Of a stretch of DNA of 64,000 nt, positions 1-10,745 are shown piece by piece. A program made the position numbers and the translations under genes. The notes beneath the pieces were generated by a model. It worked only from the letters and a program-made list of their open reading frames with translations. It did no database searches and was not told the DNA's origin. The stretch is from assembly GCA_905178155.1 (NCBI GenBank), contig CAJINV010000018.1, positions 1,178,501-1,242,500 of the forward strand. Reading direction: 5' to 3'. This DNA comes from Amoebophrya sp. A120 (Eukaryota; Sar; Dinophyceae; Syndiniales; Amoebophryaceae). The first letter of the stretch is position 1; each line of letters starts with the position of its first letter.

Positions 1-358
1 CAAAATCTCATGCCCTGGCCAAAAGGGCATGAGATTTTGGAGCAGTCACAATCTCACGCCCTCGGCACCAGGGCATGAGATTTCGGGGCCCGGACTCTCA
101 TGCCCTGGTCACAAGGACGCGAGATTTTGGAACAGGCCAAATCTCATGCCCTCGGCACAAGGGCATGAGATTTCGGAGCCCGGAATCTCATGCCCCGGCC
201 ACAAGGGCATGAGATTCTCATTTTGGAGCAGGCAAAATCTCATGCCCTCGGCACCAGGGCATGAGATTTCGGAGCCCGGAATCTCATGCCCTGGCCACAA
301 GGACGTGAGATTTTGGAGTACGCGAAATCTCGTGCCCTGGCCACAAGGGCGTGACATT
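1..358. repeat. Palindromic satellite array
   Basis: Tandem, alternating inverted copies of a unit built on CATGAGATTT and its complement AAATCTCATG, separated by short GC-rich spacers such as GGAGCCCGG. About six pairs are visible, so each repeat can fold into a hairpin. It begins at the window edge and may extend to the left. Open frames through it on both strands are repeat translations, not genes. Confidence 0.85.
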
Positions 359-424
359 TTCCCAGCGACAGCGAGCACGGGCACGGCTCGAGCTGTTTCC
401 TGAAGCAAGCTACGTCCGTCCTGC

Positions 425-530
425 AGGAAGCTTCTTGAGGAAACTTCTTAAGGCGCTCCCTTAAGGAGCTCTCTTAAGGAGCTCTCTTAAGTGGTACCGC
501 CTAAGCAATTTCTCTTAGAAAAATTTTCTA
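425..530. repeat. CTTAAG-rich palindromic repeats
   Basis: Several CTTAAG and GAGCTC palindromes in close succession, in the form CTTAAGGAGCTCTCTTAAG. The style resembles the larger CTTAAG array at 52220-52690. It lies just downstream of the last recognised DRC7 exon, so it is either intronic or intergenic. Confidence 0.55.
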
Positions 531-600
531 AGCGGCCCCCTATAGATTATAATAATAGGCCACCGCTGACTCATTTCTGCATAGTTATTATTATTTGTAC

Positions 601-3600
601 CTTCTCGACGTTGTCGCCGCCTCTTCTCTGCATCTATGGTAAGAAAAAATCCCCCCTCCCCATACCAAAGCGGGATACTTCAGAAAAGTTGTGATGCAGA
701 TTTGAGGCCATAGATCGTCTCTGTATTGCCAGAAGGCAAATCCAAAGACCTGGCCGCGTTCTGCCGGCAATTTGTAATGCTGTATGGCCTACGGAGGATA
801 TGCCTGCCTTGCTAAGTGCCTACGCAAAAACGCCCCTACTCCGGCTTTGTATCTGTTTGCAGTCCTCTACTGCAAGACAAATCCGATTTGTGTACACAAA
901 ACCCGCATCACAGATTTCCATTTCGATATGGGGAGGGGGGATTTTTCCTTTTGATAGCATCTGTGCTCTCTTCTTTTTCAAGTTCTCCTGCTCCGTTTCC
1001 AGCCTCCTTTGGATGATCTGCGCCCGGTCCAGGCGTATCAACTGCAAATATGTTGGGGTCCTGCCTCTGGAACGCTGCAACTTCTCATGCTACGTCTGGA
1101 TCGTGCAAGACTCTGTGTTGCAAGATTGCCACAAGTGGTTAACTTTTGACGAAATTGAAAGCGGCATATAATTTCCTTTGTGGGATAAGCAGGCATGATA
1201 GAGATCTCACAGAATCTGTCACACTAGGTGGTCCTGCATCCCAGACCTCATGAGCCATGGAAAACCTGCATGGCAAGTTTTCCACTCTTCCAGACCACCC
1301 AGACATATTTGCATCTGATAGGGAGTCGTTTGCGGAAGTCGTTCTTGCACTTTTTGGCGACAAACTCGGCCTGTAGGGCGTCCAACGCTTTTCCTTGGAA
1401 GTCGTATCAACTGTAAAAGTGTCTGGGTCTGGAACATTCCGACACTTGTCATGCACGTTTTGCATGAGCCCTGATGTCTGTGATGCATGCCCTAGCATCA
1501 CAGATTTTTTCGGAGCTTCTTGATGCCTATTCCGCATGACAAATGCCCTCTCCGCGTCGCAAAAAATACATTCCTTTTGGTACTCATGCAATACAGATTT
1601 TTCTGGAATCCAAATGCAGCATCACAAGTTCCAACCTTCCAGACCCAGACATTTTTACATTCGATAAGTCGACCAGATACCTGATTTATACACAGCAGTT
1701 TGTTTACCTCTAATACATTCTTCGACGAACAAAGCACTTAGCAACATCACACTTCGATTCATTTTCTTCTTCATGTCGATGCACAAGTAGTAGCGAGTAG
1801 TTAAGTGCAACTAACTAAGAATTCAGGCACTAAGATGAAAACGAACGCAAGATCATGATGCGCTGCACCAGAAAAAAAGCAACTAAAACAACACGTTGCG
1901 CCAACTATAATGACCTACATCTGTCACATAAATCAATTCTGTACCTGGCCAAGAAGTCCACCTTGCTGTCTGGCTGGTCGGTTGGCATGCTATCATCCTC
2001 TTTTTTGGTGACTGCCTGCACCTGCTCCTCCTCTTCTGCCCTGGTCCGGGCGATGTCGTATACGGACTTTTCGAGCACGGGCTCCTTCTCGATACCCGGC
2101 TCCTTTTTACGGTGCACCTGTGGTTCAGATTTTTTAAGTTTTTCATTTTCATCATCTCGAGATGATGAAAACAAAGAGACCTAGAACGCCCAGCGCTAGT
2201 TGTACTTCTGGTAGTGCAAGGACACAGGACGTTGGAAAATCGATCTTTCTACTAGGTTGTCGAAGCAAGTAAGTTGTCAAAAGTAAAAATGTGGTCTGGG
2301 TCTGGGAACTTGTGATGCTGGGTGGCGTCTCATGATGACGCTACAAATCCTGGCTCAGCATGACAAGTTTCTGAGCTCCTAGGTGTTGCCTATTCTGCAT
2401 GACAAACTGCGCTTCTGCATCACAGAAAAACGGAGCTCTTGGGTAACGTGCATGACAGATTTAAGAGTCATGCCAGACAAGCATGACAAACATGAACTCT
2501 TCCAGACCCAGACATTTTTACAGTTGATATAAGTAGACCACCTTGATCAAATTTTCTTCTTTTCTCCGCGCCCCATACTCCCCGTAGATCTTTGACACCA
2601 CGTCCTGTATGACCCGCTCAAACGTTACAATCTCAAACCTTACAATAGAATCTGGGTTTTGTATTGCATGATGAGCATGACAGACTCGGACAGCATTCCA
2701 CTTTCTGCAATACAAATTTCGCCAGATTGTAGTGCGGATTGGGACTCCAGAACTTGTCATGCGCAAGCCTATGGGAGTAAGCTAGGCAGTGCACTTCTTG
2801 CAACACAAATTCCAGATTCGATTGTAACGTGTGAGATTGTAACACCTGAGCAGGCTATATCCTGAAAGGAAACCTTCGAGTTCTTCTCGAGTTGAATCAA
2901 ATCCCGCAGTTGATTGTCTGACAGCCTCCCCGTCGGCGCGGACAGGGGCCGCAGCTGGTTGTCTTCCTTGATGTAGACCAGCGACTCGTCGACGATCTTC
3001 GACCGGGGGCCGTGCAGGTCAGCCCGGATTTTCCCCTCCGACACGTAGAACACAATTTTGTGGTAGTCCGGCGTTCCTTATCCTGCGCGACAACTTTTTC
3101 ACCTACAGTTGCCCTGCCAGTTCGCTTCTTGTGCAGTTGCACATCAAAGTACTTACTTAATAGGGCATTGCAAGCCAGTAAAAAATGCTTTTTCGAAGAT
3201 GACATCTACATGCTTTGTGGTTGCGTCGCTTGGAGCAAGTAGGTCGAGCCGCCACGACCTGTGATCATGCAAAAAAAGATAACAAAGCACTTTATTTTCT
3301 ACATCTCTGACTGATAATCTGACTGTCAGAAACGAATGGCATTCGGCTGGGATCGTGAGTTGTCGTGTCTGATATTGGTTCCTGCGCGAATCCGGGCTTC
3401 ATTTCCTGCTCCCCTCTCCTGCTGTATTTCAGCGTCATCTTGATGATGGCTAGTTCACCTGTGATAGGGGACGAAATTTCAATTTGTTGGTAAGAACTAC
3501 GTAGTTGCATGACCATTTGTCGTTTCGCTCTGGAGCAGCTGCATTCACTCCGGATACAGTCACCCAAGCAAAAAAGGTACAAAGCTAATCATCTTAGTAA

Positions 3601-6600
3601 ACACCGATCCCCTCAACGTGTATTGTGGGCTGCTTCCCGGCTTGCAAGGGGTCGGTGGGCCCGAGTTTGACGGAGTGGTAGATCAATCTGTCGTCGCGCG
3701 CTTGGAAGTATTCACAGACTTTTTTTCCCACTTCTTCCGTCGTTTTCTCTAGCCCGTCGAGCCTGGAACTCGGGTAATACGTCAGAATCCGCTTGGAGCC
3801 AAATACCTGGGGCGGGGTTAGTGAATTTGCTGGATTTCAACATCACACGATTCATCTTGCGCAAAGAGATTACGTCTCTGTAGTAAAAAGACAGTTGACG
3901 CGGATCGTGGCATCGAAAGCACTTCTTCACTTTATTGCTGGTCAACGAGATGCAACAATTTTCACAGCACCGGACGAAAAATGAATCCCGCCAAAAATCT
4001 TCTACTTACCTCTTCGATTTCTTTGAGGGCGTTACTTCTGCCGGTGAGAAACGACTCGACCGCTCTGTTCTCAAAGGGGTGCTTCAGCCTCCTGACGAGC
4101 TTGTCGTTTCGAAACTGGAAGAGCTCCTCCACCAGCTTCGGGCGCATTCTCCTCACGTCCTTGAACAGGGTCACCCGTCGGACCACCCCGTCCACCTGCG
4201 TGTAGGGGGAATACCGCTCGACTTTTGATTTCATGTAGTACGACACCTTTTCGCCGTGGTAGTACCGCGCTTGAAAATCCGCTGGCGTGATTTCTGTACA
4301 AAGAGTTTATTTTTTCCAAATAGATTTTGAAAGTCATTTAATTTCATGTTAGTTCTTACAGCCTCTTCTTCTGCCAGAAGCAGAGGCTGTAAAACCATTG
4401 AGTTGTTATTTTTGTAGCTGTATGCTCCCAGACTTGGAGCATACAGCTACAAAAATAACAAACCCACTGCATAGATCTCCTACAGCTCAGTTCTCCTGCA
4501 CTCATATAGTATACCAATCTTTTTGCTCCAGCTCGGTGGGTTGTCCAGGTACTGGACTTTTTCCTTGTTTTTGTCCGCCTGTATCCCACAGAAAAAGCCA
4601 GGCAAGGCATATTTGTAACGCAAAAAAAACACACAGAAAAGTCGCGCACTGCGTAACGGAACAGCATGGTATGTGCTCGCCCATAGCAATTTTTTTGTTT
4701 AGTTATATATGCCCTGCTTGCTTTTTTCTGTATGATAGCCTGGTCCCCGGCGTCGCCGGCACCGAGGTCACCGCCCTCCTCGTCCTCCTTGGCTTCCTCC
4801 GAGTCTCCCCCCTCATCGCCCGCTTGATCCGCAGTGACCAGCACGTACTCGTTATCCCATGTAAAAACGTCCCCACCCCATAGTCAAGATGGAGAATCGG
4901 CTAGACACATGCATCCACAAGGTTTGGCTGTTTTGCATGACAAGTTTGGCACCGTAGTGTAGTGCTGTTTGAGGTAGTGAAGCAGCATGACAGATCTAGT
5001 ATATCATGCTTATTGGAGCATGACAAACTCCAAAACACGACTAGAAAATGCTTCTCAGGGGGCTCCGCATGAGAAACATTTTCAGCATGCAGACTTGCAT
5101 GACAACTCTGGGGTGGGGACGTTTTTAAATACGATACTCGTAAAACCTGGGATCGTTCAGGTTCAGCGAGATTTCGGACGCGGGAATCTCGCTCTGCATG
5201 TTCATATCCTATGTAAAAACGTCCCCACACTGATGTAGTCAAGATGGGGACTCGGCTAGACAAATCCACAAGTTTTGGCTGTTTTGCATGACAAATCTGG
5301 ACTCATGTTGCAGAAGTGCTGTTTGAGCTAGCTCAGCAGCATCACAGATCTAGTATATCATGCTGATTGGAGCATGACAAATTCCAAAACACAAATGGAA
5401 AATGCTTCTCATGGGGCTCCGCATGAGAAACATTGTCAGCATGCAGATTTGCATGACAACTCTGGGGTGGGGACGTTTTCACGCAGGATAGTTCACCCAC
5501 AGGTTTTTGTGGTTCCAGACCAGGTCGACCTTGAGATACGGGGAGTCCGCCACTTTGTAACACCTGCCGGTGGAGCACTCGATGTAGATATCTTCTGTCA
5601 TTCCCCGCAGCCCCTGCCGAATCAGCACCCAGCAGTGCACGCGCTGGCCGGCATCCTCGGGCATGTCCTAATAAAAAAACATTCATTTAATATTGATGTT
5701 CTTCACTCCCCTAAGATTCCATTCTCGACAAATAAGAAAGATAGGAACCACAACTTATATGAGAGATTTCACATAATTCCACAATGAGCAGAGGCAAACC
5801 AACCTAGTTAGGAGCGCTATTTCAGTTATAACCTGCTCAGGTGTTACAATCTCAAACGTTACAATAGAATGAATTTGTGTTGCAAGAAGTGCATGATCTA
5901 CCCTACTCCCACAGGATTACGCATGACAAGTTCTGGAGTCCCAATCCGCAATACAATCTGGCGAAATTTGTATTGCAGAAAGTGGAATGCTGTCCGAGTC
6001 TGTCACGTTGATCATGCAAGACAAGTCTCAGATTCTATTGTAACGCTTGAGATTGTAACGTTTGAGCAGGTCATATCAGTCTCAAAAATATTTTACCTCT
6101 TCGTCGTCGCTGTCACTGCACATGGCCTCGTCATTATCGCAAGAAAAAAGTGTTACAGTTACACATTGTGTTGCAAGACCGGCAACACAGACGACCTTTC
6201 TCATGCAGGAAATGCTTGGGAGCCTCGTTTCCTTCCTGTTTTCCCTTATGATCTTCGCATTACAAGTCTTCTCTGCCACACAGAGAAAATTTGTGATGCA
6301 GAAACTCCAACAAATGTGTAACTGTAACACTTTTTTCTCACGATAGTCATACTTCCTTTTTGCCTCAAGCCTCTCCTTATCCGTCTGCTCCGTTATAAAA
6401 CCCGACTTGTTGAAGGGCGGGCGTTTCGGGATGCCCTCTGTCTTCGGTGCGGACTTGGAGCTAGAGCTGCTGGACGAAGACTATCAAATGCAAACATGTA
6501 TGGGTCTGGATAGTTGTGATGCAAATCTGTGAATGGTAGGCGCACTCGTAGACGCAGCCAAGCATGACAAGTTTTCGTTCTACTTGCTCTGTCTTTCGTT

Positions 6601-9303
6601 TTGCGCATGAAAAACTGTGTTCTTGCATGGCAGGCAAGAGGATCTTTTCCTGCTCATGCATCACAGACTGAGTTTTAAGAGTCAACATGCCAGCCGAGCA
6701 TGAGAAACTTGCACTCATCTTGTTCCAGAGGACCCAGACATATTTGCAATGCATAAAGACCCGGAGGGAACGATCTCGTTTCGCTCGTCCAACACCGCCA
6801 GTTCGACGGCGCAGTGCTCCATAGTTTCACACTTCGTAGCGATAAACCTTTTGTTTTTTCACTTGTTGCATAATTTTCTAATCCTTCTCCATCCTAAATA
6901 AATGATGTTCTTGACGTGGCTGATTCATTGCTTGGTGCAACACAAACATTCCATATTCAAATCCTAAATCATGCATATTATACACTCGGTACATCAAAAT
7001 CTACTTTCTTAATACCGTGGCGCAAACCCGGAAACGCAGTAGGCGTCGTACCCAACTCCGATCAGCATCGAACATAGGAATATGCAATGCAAACATCCGC
7101 TTTTCCGCCCCGGGCGGTGAAAAAATAAAACAAGCTCATTTACTAGCTTGCATCCACATACTTTTAAACACCAGCATCTGGTGGATATGTTGACAAAAGG
7201 ACCTCCGAGTCAACGCCTGCTGTGCTGTCGTTCGCCTAAGCACGACATCTCGCTACCGTGAGGGTCCTCATCCTTTTGTGATTTTGGTGATGTACATGTA
7301 CAACTACCAGCATGACAATTTTCAGCGCACGGGTTGTAGTTCAACTTGAGAGTACAGATATCCATCTTGCATAGATATTATGCTAAAGTCGAAGGATATC
7401 CAGGCAAAAAACTGTGTAAGTGTAAGTTTCTTTGAGGAATAGCATCACAAGTTTGCTCTGCATAACACAGAAAACCTGTCATGCGTGGCTAGTACGTGAA
7501 AACACGCACGAAAATTGCCTCTGATGCATGTCCAGCATGACAAGTGTAACAGTTTTGCATTTTCTGCAACACAAACTTACACTTACACAGTTTTTTTCTT
7601 GGATAAAGGAGTCCCCGGCTCGCCAGTCCAAGACCGTGGTTGGACTCGGGATTACCTTGGGGTACTTGTTATCAAATGCAAAAATGTCTGGGTCTGGAAG
7701 GGTGCGAACTTGTGACGCATACTTGGATCACACAAAAATCTGTTATGCTTAGACAGCAAAGGGCGTTCCTTTTCCTGTCGCCGAAGGAAGGCGTTTGTCA
7801 TGCGGATTAAGCATTGGGAAACCGTCTCAAAACCTGTGACGCTAGGCCTTGCATGGCACACCTTGCTTCTGTGTCAAGCAGACACAGCATCACAAACCTC
7901 AGCAATTTTCCAGACCCAGACATATTTGCAATCCATACTTGTCCACGGGAATCAATTCCTCGTAGTTCAGTCGGTCCGCCACGTAGTCCGCGCAGGTCTG
8001 GTACTCATACAGTTCTTGGTACGGCAAGTGCGTGGGTTTTATGGTCGTGGGCAGAAATTTCGGCACGTCGCACTCGTTCGGGGGACACAGGAAAAGAAAA
8101 CGGTTCCCGTACACCTGGTGAGAAAGTTGATTTTCCACCTCCTACCTAGTCGGAGAGAAGATTTTAATAGTCTTTACTTCCACGACCTCGACCCCCGTAA
8201 GTAGCTGCGATAAAGAAAAAGAACCGAAGATAATAATTGATTTTGATACTTAAATCGACCTGGATAAAATTACCTGTCACAACCCACACATGGCATGCAA
8301 GCAACTCTATTCGTACAACGGGTGGTCGGATTGCCAACAAGAAACGCAAGTGCTGGCATGAGTCGATGAAATAGTTGCATGAAGTGAAACAAGTCAAAGT
8401 GTAAAAAAGCTGTAGATGAAGCAACTTCCAATATAATTCCATACCGACAGGAACTGCTGCTCGAATTCTGACACATGCTGCAGCAGCAGGTCTTCTTTTG
8501 GGGAATTGGACTTGTAACTCGGTGGTATGTTTTCCGTCGTGCTGTCCCGAAACCGACGTGACCGCACCTCCTTCTGGTTCACCCGGGCTTATTATCCGGT
8601 GGAAAAGCAGTACAGCACCATAGCAGACAGAGACTTTCATGCCTGTTCTTACGGTTCTTCTTCTTTTCCTGTCTACGTGTTGACAACTGGGGGTTCTTGT
8701 TGCGATGGCAACAAGAAGTCGTGGTCGATGTTTTTTTCATTAAAAAAATATGGACAATGAACAACAAAAATCAATGTAAATTTGCCGTTGATGGTCGTGC
8801 TCCTGAACTACATGCCAAATTATCGGAGACCGAAAAAACCGCATCGCAAGGATCATCTTCTCGGCACAATAGAACTCGTTCTGCAGTAGTGCTGTCCACC
8901 AAAAGTTTTTCCGGTCGATATTTTTGCCTTCATCATTTCCACGGCATCGGCCTCTTGTTTCTTCGCCGCTTCTATCAAATGCAAATATCCCTGGATGTCT
9001 GGAAGGTTGCAACTTGTGATCATGCTGTCCTTGGATTGTTCTAAAAAATCTGAATTGCATGAAAAGCAATAGGGGTCCAGTTTGTGCTTCGCGGGGAGGG
9101 CATTTGTCATGCGGTATAGAAGGCATCAGGAAGCCCTCAAAAAATCTGTGATGCTAGGGCATACAATACTGGCGTCAGGGGTCTTGCAAAATATGCATGA
9201 CAGTCTTCCAGACCCAGACATTTTTGCAATCAATAGCTTCTGCCGCGGCCGCCGGGTCCGCGGCGGCGCCCTCCGCGGGAGGCGGTGCGGCCGGGGCGGA
9301 CAT
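601..9303 (-). CDS. DRC7: Dynein regulatory complex subunit 7 (DRC7/CCDC135), 3' incomplete
   Basis: DRC7 is a subunit of the axonemal nexin-dynein regulatory complex. Recognisable blocks in order are SYKSNSPKEDLLLQ, PPNECDVPKFLPTTIKPT, TTVLDWRAGDSFDFS, CSMLIGVGYDAYCV, VHCWVLIRQG, LVWNHKNLWVNMQ, EITPADFQARYYHGEKV, DGVVRRVTLF, DRLIYHSV, SVYDIARTRAEEEEQ and DRAQIIQRRLETEQENLKK. The ATG at 9303 gives MSAPAAPPPAEG. Exons (high to low): 9303-9236, 8973-~8880, ~8590-8445, 8114-7936, 7669-7606, 7396-~7360, ~7075-7016, 6847-6756, 6481-6346, 6134-6097, 5667-5491, 5214-5135, 4852-4738, 4578-4515, 4293-4010, 3807-3605, 3458-3303, ~3071-2860, 2607-2530, 2180-1945, 1680-1667, 1404-1321, 1034-957, 635-601. 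Introns are a mix of introners and GT-AG. The first junction, the 3303/3071 junction and the final exon(s) are unresolved. A flagellar role fits a swimming dinospore. Confidence 0.9.
636..956. mobile_element. Introner, family C (DRC7)
   Basis: TIR of the form AAAAATCCCCCCTCCCCATA. Flanked by direct repeat GCATCT (630-635 and 957-962). Removing it with one repeat joins the exon ending KKKRAQM to QRRGGDNVEK. Confidence 0.88.
1035..1320. mobile_element. Introner, family A (DRC7), diverged ends
   Basis: Ends match TATCAACTGCAAATATG and CATATTTGCATCTGATA, but the inner TIR has extra bases and the flanking repeat is imperfect (CAGGCG versus GGAGTCG). Excision joins NDFRKRL to DRAQIIQRRLE, as DRC7 requires. 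Probably an older copy. Confidence 0.8.
1405..1666. mobile_element. Introner, family A (DRC7)
   Basis: TIR TATCAACTGTAAAAGTGTCT / GACATTTTTACATTCGATA. Direct repeat AGTCG on both sides. The internal order is opposite to the copy at 25718-25978, although both genes are on the minus strand. Confidence 0.9.
2275..2529. mobile_element. Introner, family A (DRC7), probably inside a GT-AG intron
   Basis: Direct repeat TAAGT at 2270-2274 and 2530-2534. Excision alone meets an in-frame stop. A surrounding GT-AG intron (after ENLIK, to an AG at about 2181) restores the frame into the exon SSSRDDENEKLKKSEPQ. Confidence 0.82.
2608..2859. mobile_element. Introner, family E (DRC7)
   Basis: TIR built on GCTCAAACGTTACAATCTCA. 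Direct repeat TCCTG at 2603-2607 and 2860-2864. Excision joins KNSKVSF to QDVVSKIYGEYGARRKEEN in frame. Confidence 0.9.
4294..4514 (-). other. GT-AG intron of DRC7 with two hairpins
   Basis: A spliceosomal intron between SWSKKIG and EITPADFQARYY. It contains a perfect 25-bp inverted repeat with a 7-nt loop (4404-4428 / 4436-4460) and a near-perfect hairpin at 4356-4392. The stems do not match the introner TIR families. Confidence 0.8.
4582..4737. mobile_element. Introner, family K (DRC7), single short copy
   Basis: 156 bp. The ends TATCCCACAGAAAAAGCCAG and GCTTTTTTCTGTATGATA are inverted relatives. Direct repeat GCCTG at 4577-4581 and 4738-4742. Excision joins GDAGDQA to DKNKEKVQYLDNPP. Only this copy is seen in the window. 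Confidence 0.78.
4853..5134. mobile_element. Introner, family B (DRC7)
   Basis: TIR TGTAAAAACGTCCCCACCCC / GGGGTGGGGACGTTTTTA. Direct repeat TACTCGT on both sides. Excision joins NDPRFYE to YVLVTADQAGDE. Confidence 0.9.
5215..5490. mobile_element. Introner, family B (DRC7)
   Basis: Same TIR and internal sequence as the neighbour at 4853-5134, only about 80 bp away. Direct repeat GTTCA. Excision rebuilds WNHKNLWVNMQSEIP, a conserved DRC7 stretch. Confidence 0.92.
5827..6075. mobile_element. Introner, family E nested in a GT-AG intron (DRC7)
   Basis: Direct repeat TCAGT at 5822-5826 and 6076-6080. It lies wholly inside an intron with donor GAG|GTAAAA (6097/6096) and acceptor TTATTAG|GAC (5668/5667), which joins DSDDEE to DMPEDAG. 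Confidence 0.88.
6135..6345. mobile_element. Introner, family G (DRC7)
   Basis: TIR AAAAAAGTGTTACAGTTACA and its complement. Direct repeat GTCAT. Excision joins EAKRKYD to EAMCSDSDDEE. Confidence 0.9.
6482..6755. mobile_element. Introner, family A (DRC7)
   Basis: Direct repeat AAGAC at 6477-6481 and 6756-6760. The inner TIR is slightly diverged (GTATGGGTCTGGA). Excision joins the IVPSG exon to the serine run and KSAPKTEG. Confidence 0.88.
7080..7370. mobile_element. Possible degenerate family A introner (DRC7)
   Basis: Separates FDFSII from CSMLIGVGYDAYC. The low-coordinate end (TATGCAATGCAAACAT) resembles a family A terminus. The other end (CTTGCATAGATATTATG) is only vaguely alike, and there is no clean direct repeat. 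The exact splice points are uncertain. Confidence 0.4.
7397..7605. mobile_element. Introner, family G (DRC7)
   Basis: TIR AAAAAACTGTGTAAGTGTAA / TTACACTTACACAGTTTTTT. Direct repeat AAGGA. Excision joins WRAGDSF to DFSII. Confidence 0.92.
7670..7935. mobile_element. Introner, family A (DRC7)
   Basis: Direct repeat TACTTGT at 7663-7669 and 7936-7942. Excision joins ELIPVDKY to PKVIPSPTTVLDW in frame. Confidence 0.92.
8974..9235. mobile_element. Introner, family A (DRC7, near the start)
   Basis: Direct repeat GCTTCT at 8968-8973 and 9236-9241. Excision gives MSAPAAPPPAEG followed by AAAEAAKKQEADAVEMMK, which places the start ATG at 9303. Confidence 0.88.
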
Positions 9304-10745
9304 TTCTTACTTCGAGTTTTTGTTCTTGTCCGATCTATATTACCTCGTGGTTCGCTACAATGAATTCCATTTTACATTTTCATGCTGTAGTAAGTACCTT
9401 TGCAACACCAGCACGACCACGCCGTTAGAATCAGTTCCGAATTCAACATCCTCGGCTACGAATAAAATGCACTCAAGAAATCCAACTGGTCGTAATATGC
9501 CCCGGTCGTGGTTCTTGTCTCGTCGTTTTATTTACTGTGCCACAACAACGAGCACGGTGCAAGCACAAAATGTCGTAAAGAACTGGTGCAGCACGAGCAC
9601 CTCTTCTCACATCACAGTGGTCCACGATAAAAATTCTTCGAGTAGCTTCTACTTCTTCTCCACTCTACTTAAGCGAACCGCACTCAGCTCTCAGGCTGAC
9701 GGTTCAGTCTCTCGATAAAATTCTCATTCATTTTTCCCGATCAAGCATTGCGTCGATTGTGTTTTTACTGATATGATCCAGCGCAGCTGTAAACCGCAAG
9801 GAGCGACGCCGAATGATAATGAAACGAAAACGATGAAAATAGCTCCTGAAAAAACGAATGTCAGAATCGCAGAGGATTATATCAAGGGGCGACGAGGGAG
9901 GTTGGTACGCAGACATAATGAAATACAGCGAACAAAACAAAACGATGCGAATCACCACCAGGAAACCACGAGCCGCCTCGATAGCGGTTTTTGGAGCGAT
10001 TCATGCTTGCATAATTTTTCGGGTTGTTGATATCAAATATGGGATCATGTTAATGTGCTGTTTGCATCTATTTCTTACTTCCAAATCCAAATGCAGCGGC
10101 TCTTATTTCGCTGCACTTGTAATATCGTGTGCTGAGATGCTGAGGATGAAAGCAGGGGAGATGGGTCGGGAAAAGATAAATTTCTTGGCGCAGAAGCGCA
10201 AAAATTAAGTCGTGGATGACTCAACTAATTAAGGAGAAAAACCATGCCCGCGCAAACGGCAATGTCGTTTTTCTGTCAAAAAGTGTACTAGGGGTTGTAC
10301 GCGTGTGTATGTAGAAGAGGTGGTCTTCATCTTCTACTTCGGGCAAAATAATGATGAATTTTCTTCGCAGCACCGGACACGCTGTGCGATCTTTGCCTGT
10401 AGAGACAGGCAAAAGTTTTCTTAGCACTGCTTCTGTTCAAATCGGATTACAGTTTGGTGGTAGAGAACCTTCTCGTCGATGCCGCGCGCTCTACCATCAC
10501 ATCGTGCGAATGCAATGCAAAGTAGGTGTTCTCGTCGTGCACGCAAAAAGAAAAAGTATGAACGCAAAAAAATATAAATTTGTTGTGCAAAATGAAACGT
10601 TGTACACTCGCAAAAAGAATCTTTCGCAAATCTGACACTGAAATGTATAACAGGGTTCAAGTAGGGTTATGAAGAGGTGATACAACTGCGTGCAAGAAAT
10701 ACTGTTTTGTCGATACCGGCAGAAAAGTCGGCACCTTTTCTGCAC
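9304..10745. other. Intergenic, no gene recognised
   Basis: AT-rich, with short unrelated frames on both strands and no introner ends or protein family I recognise. It separates the DRC7 start from the stop of the next gene and should hold the DRC7 promoter. Confidence 0.6.

Noticed and set aside
1..358. Possible CRISPR array
   Set aside because: The repeats are alternately inverted, with short near-identical spacers, and the genome is eukaryotic.
29..408. Long frames on both strands over the first 400 bases
   Set aside because: They translate the palindromic satellite (repeated PGHEIS-type units); no codon bias or family.
2633..2865. Peptides like SCRKWNAVRVCH on both strands, recurring at 5880 and 18070
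   Set aside because: Family E introner interior, not a gene.
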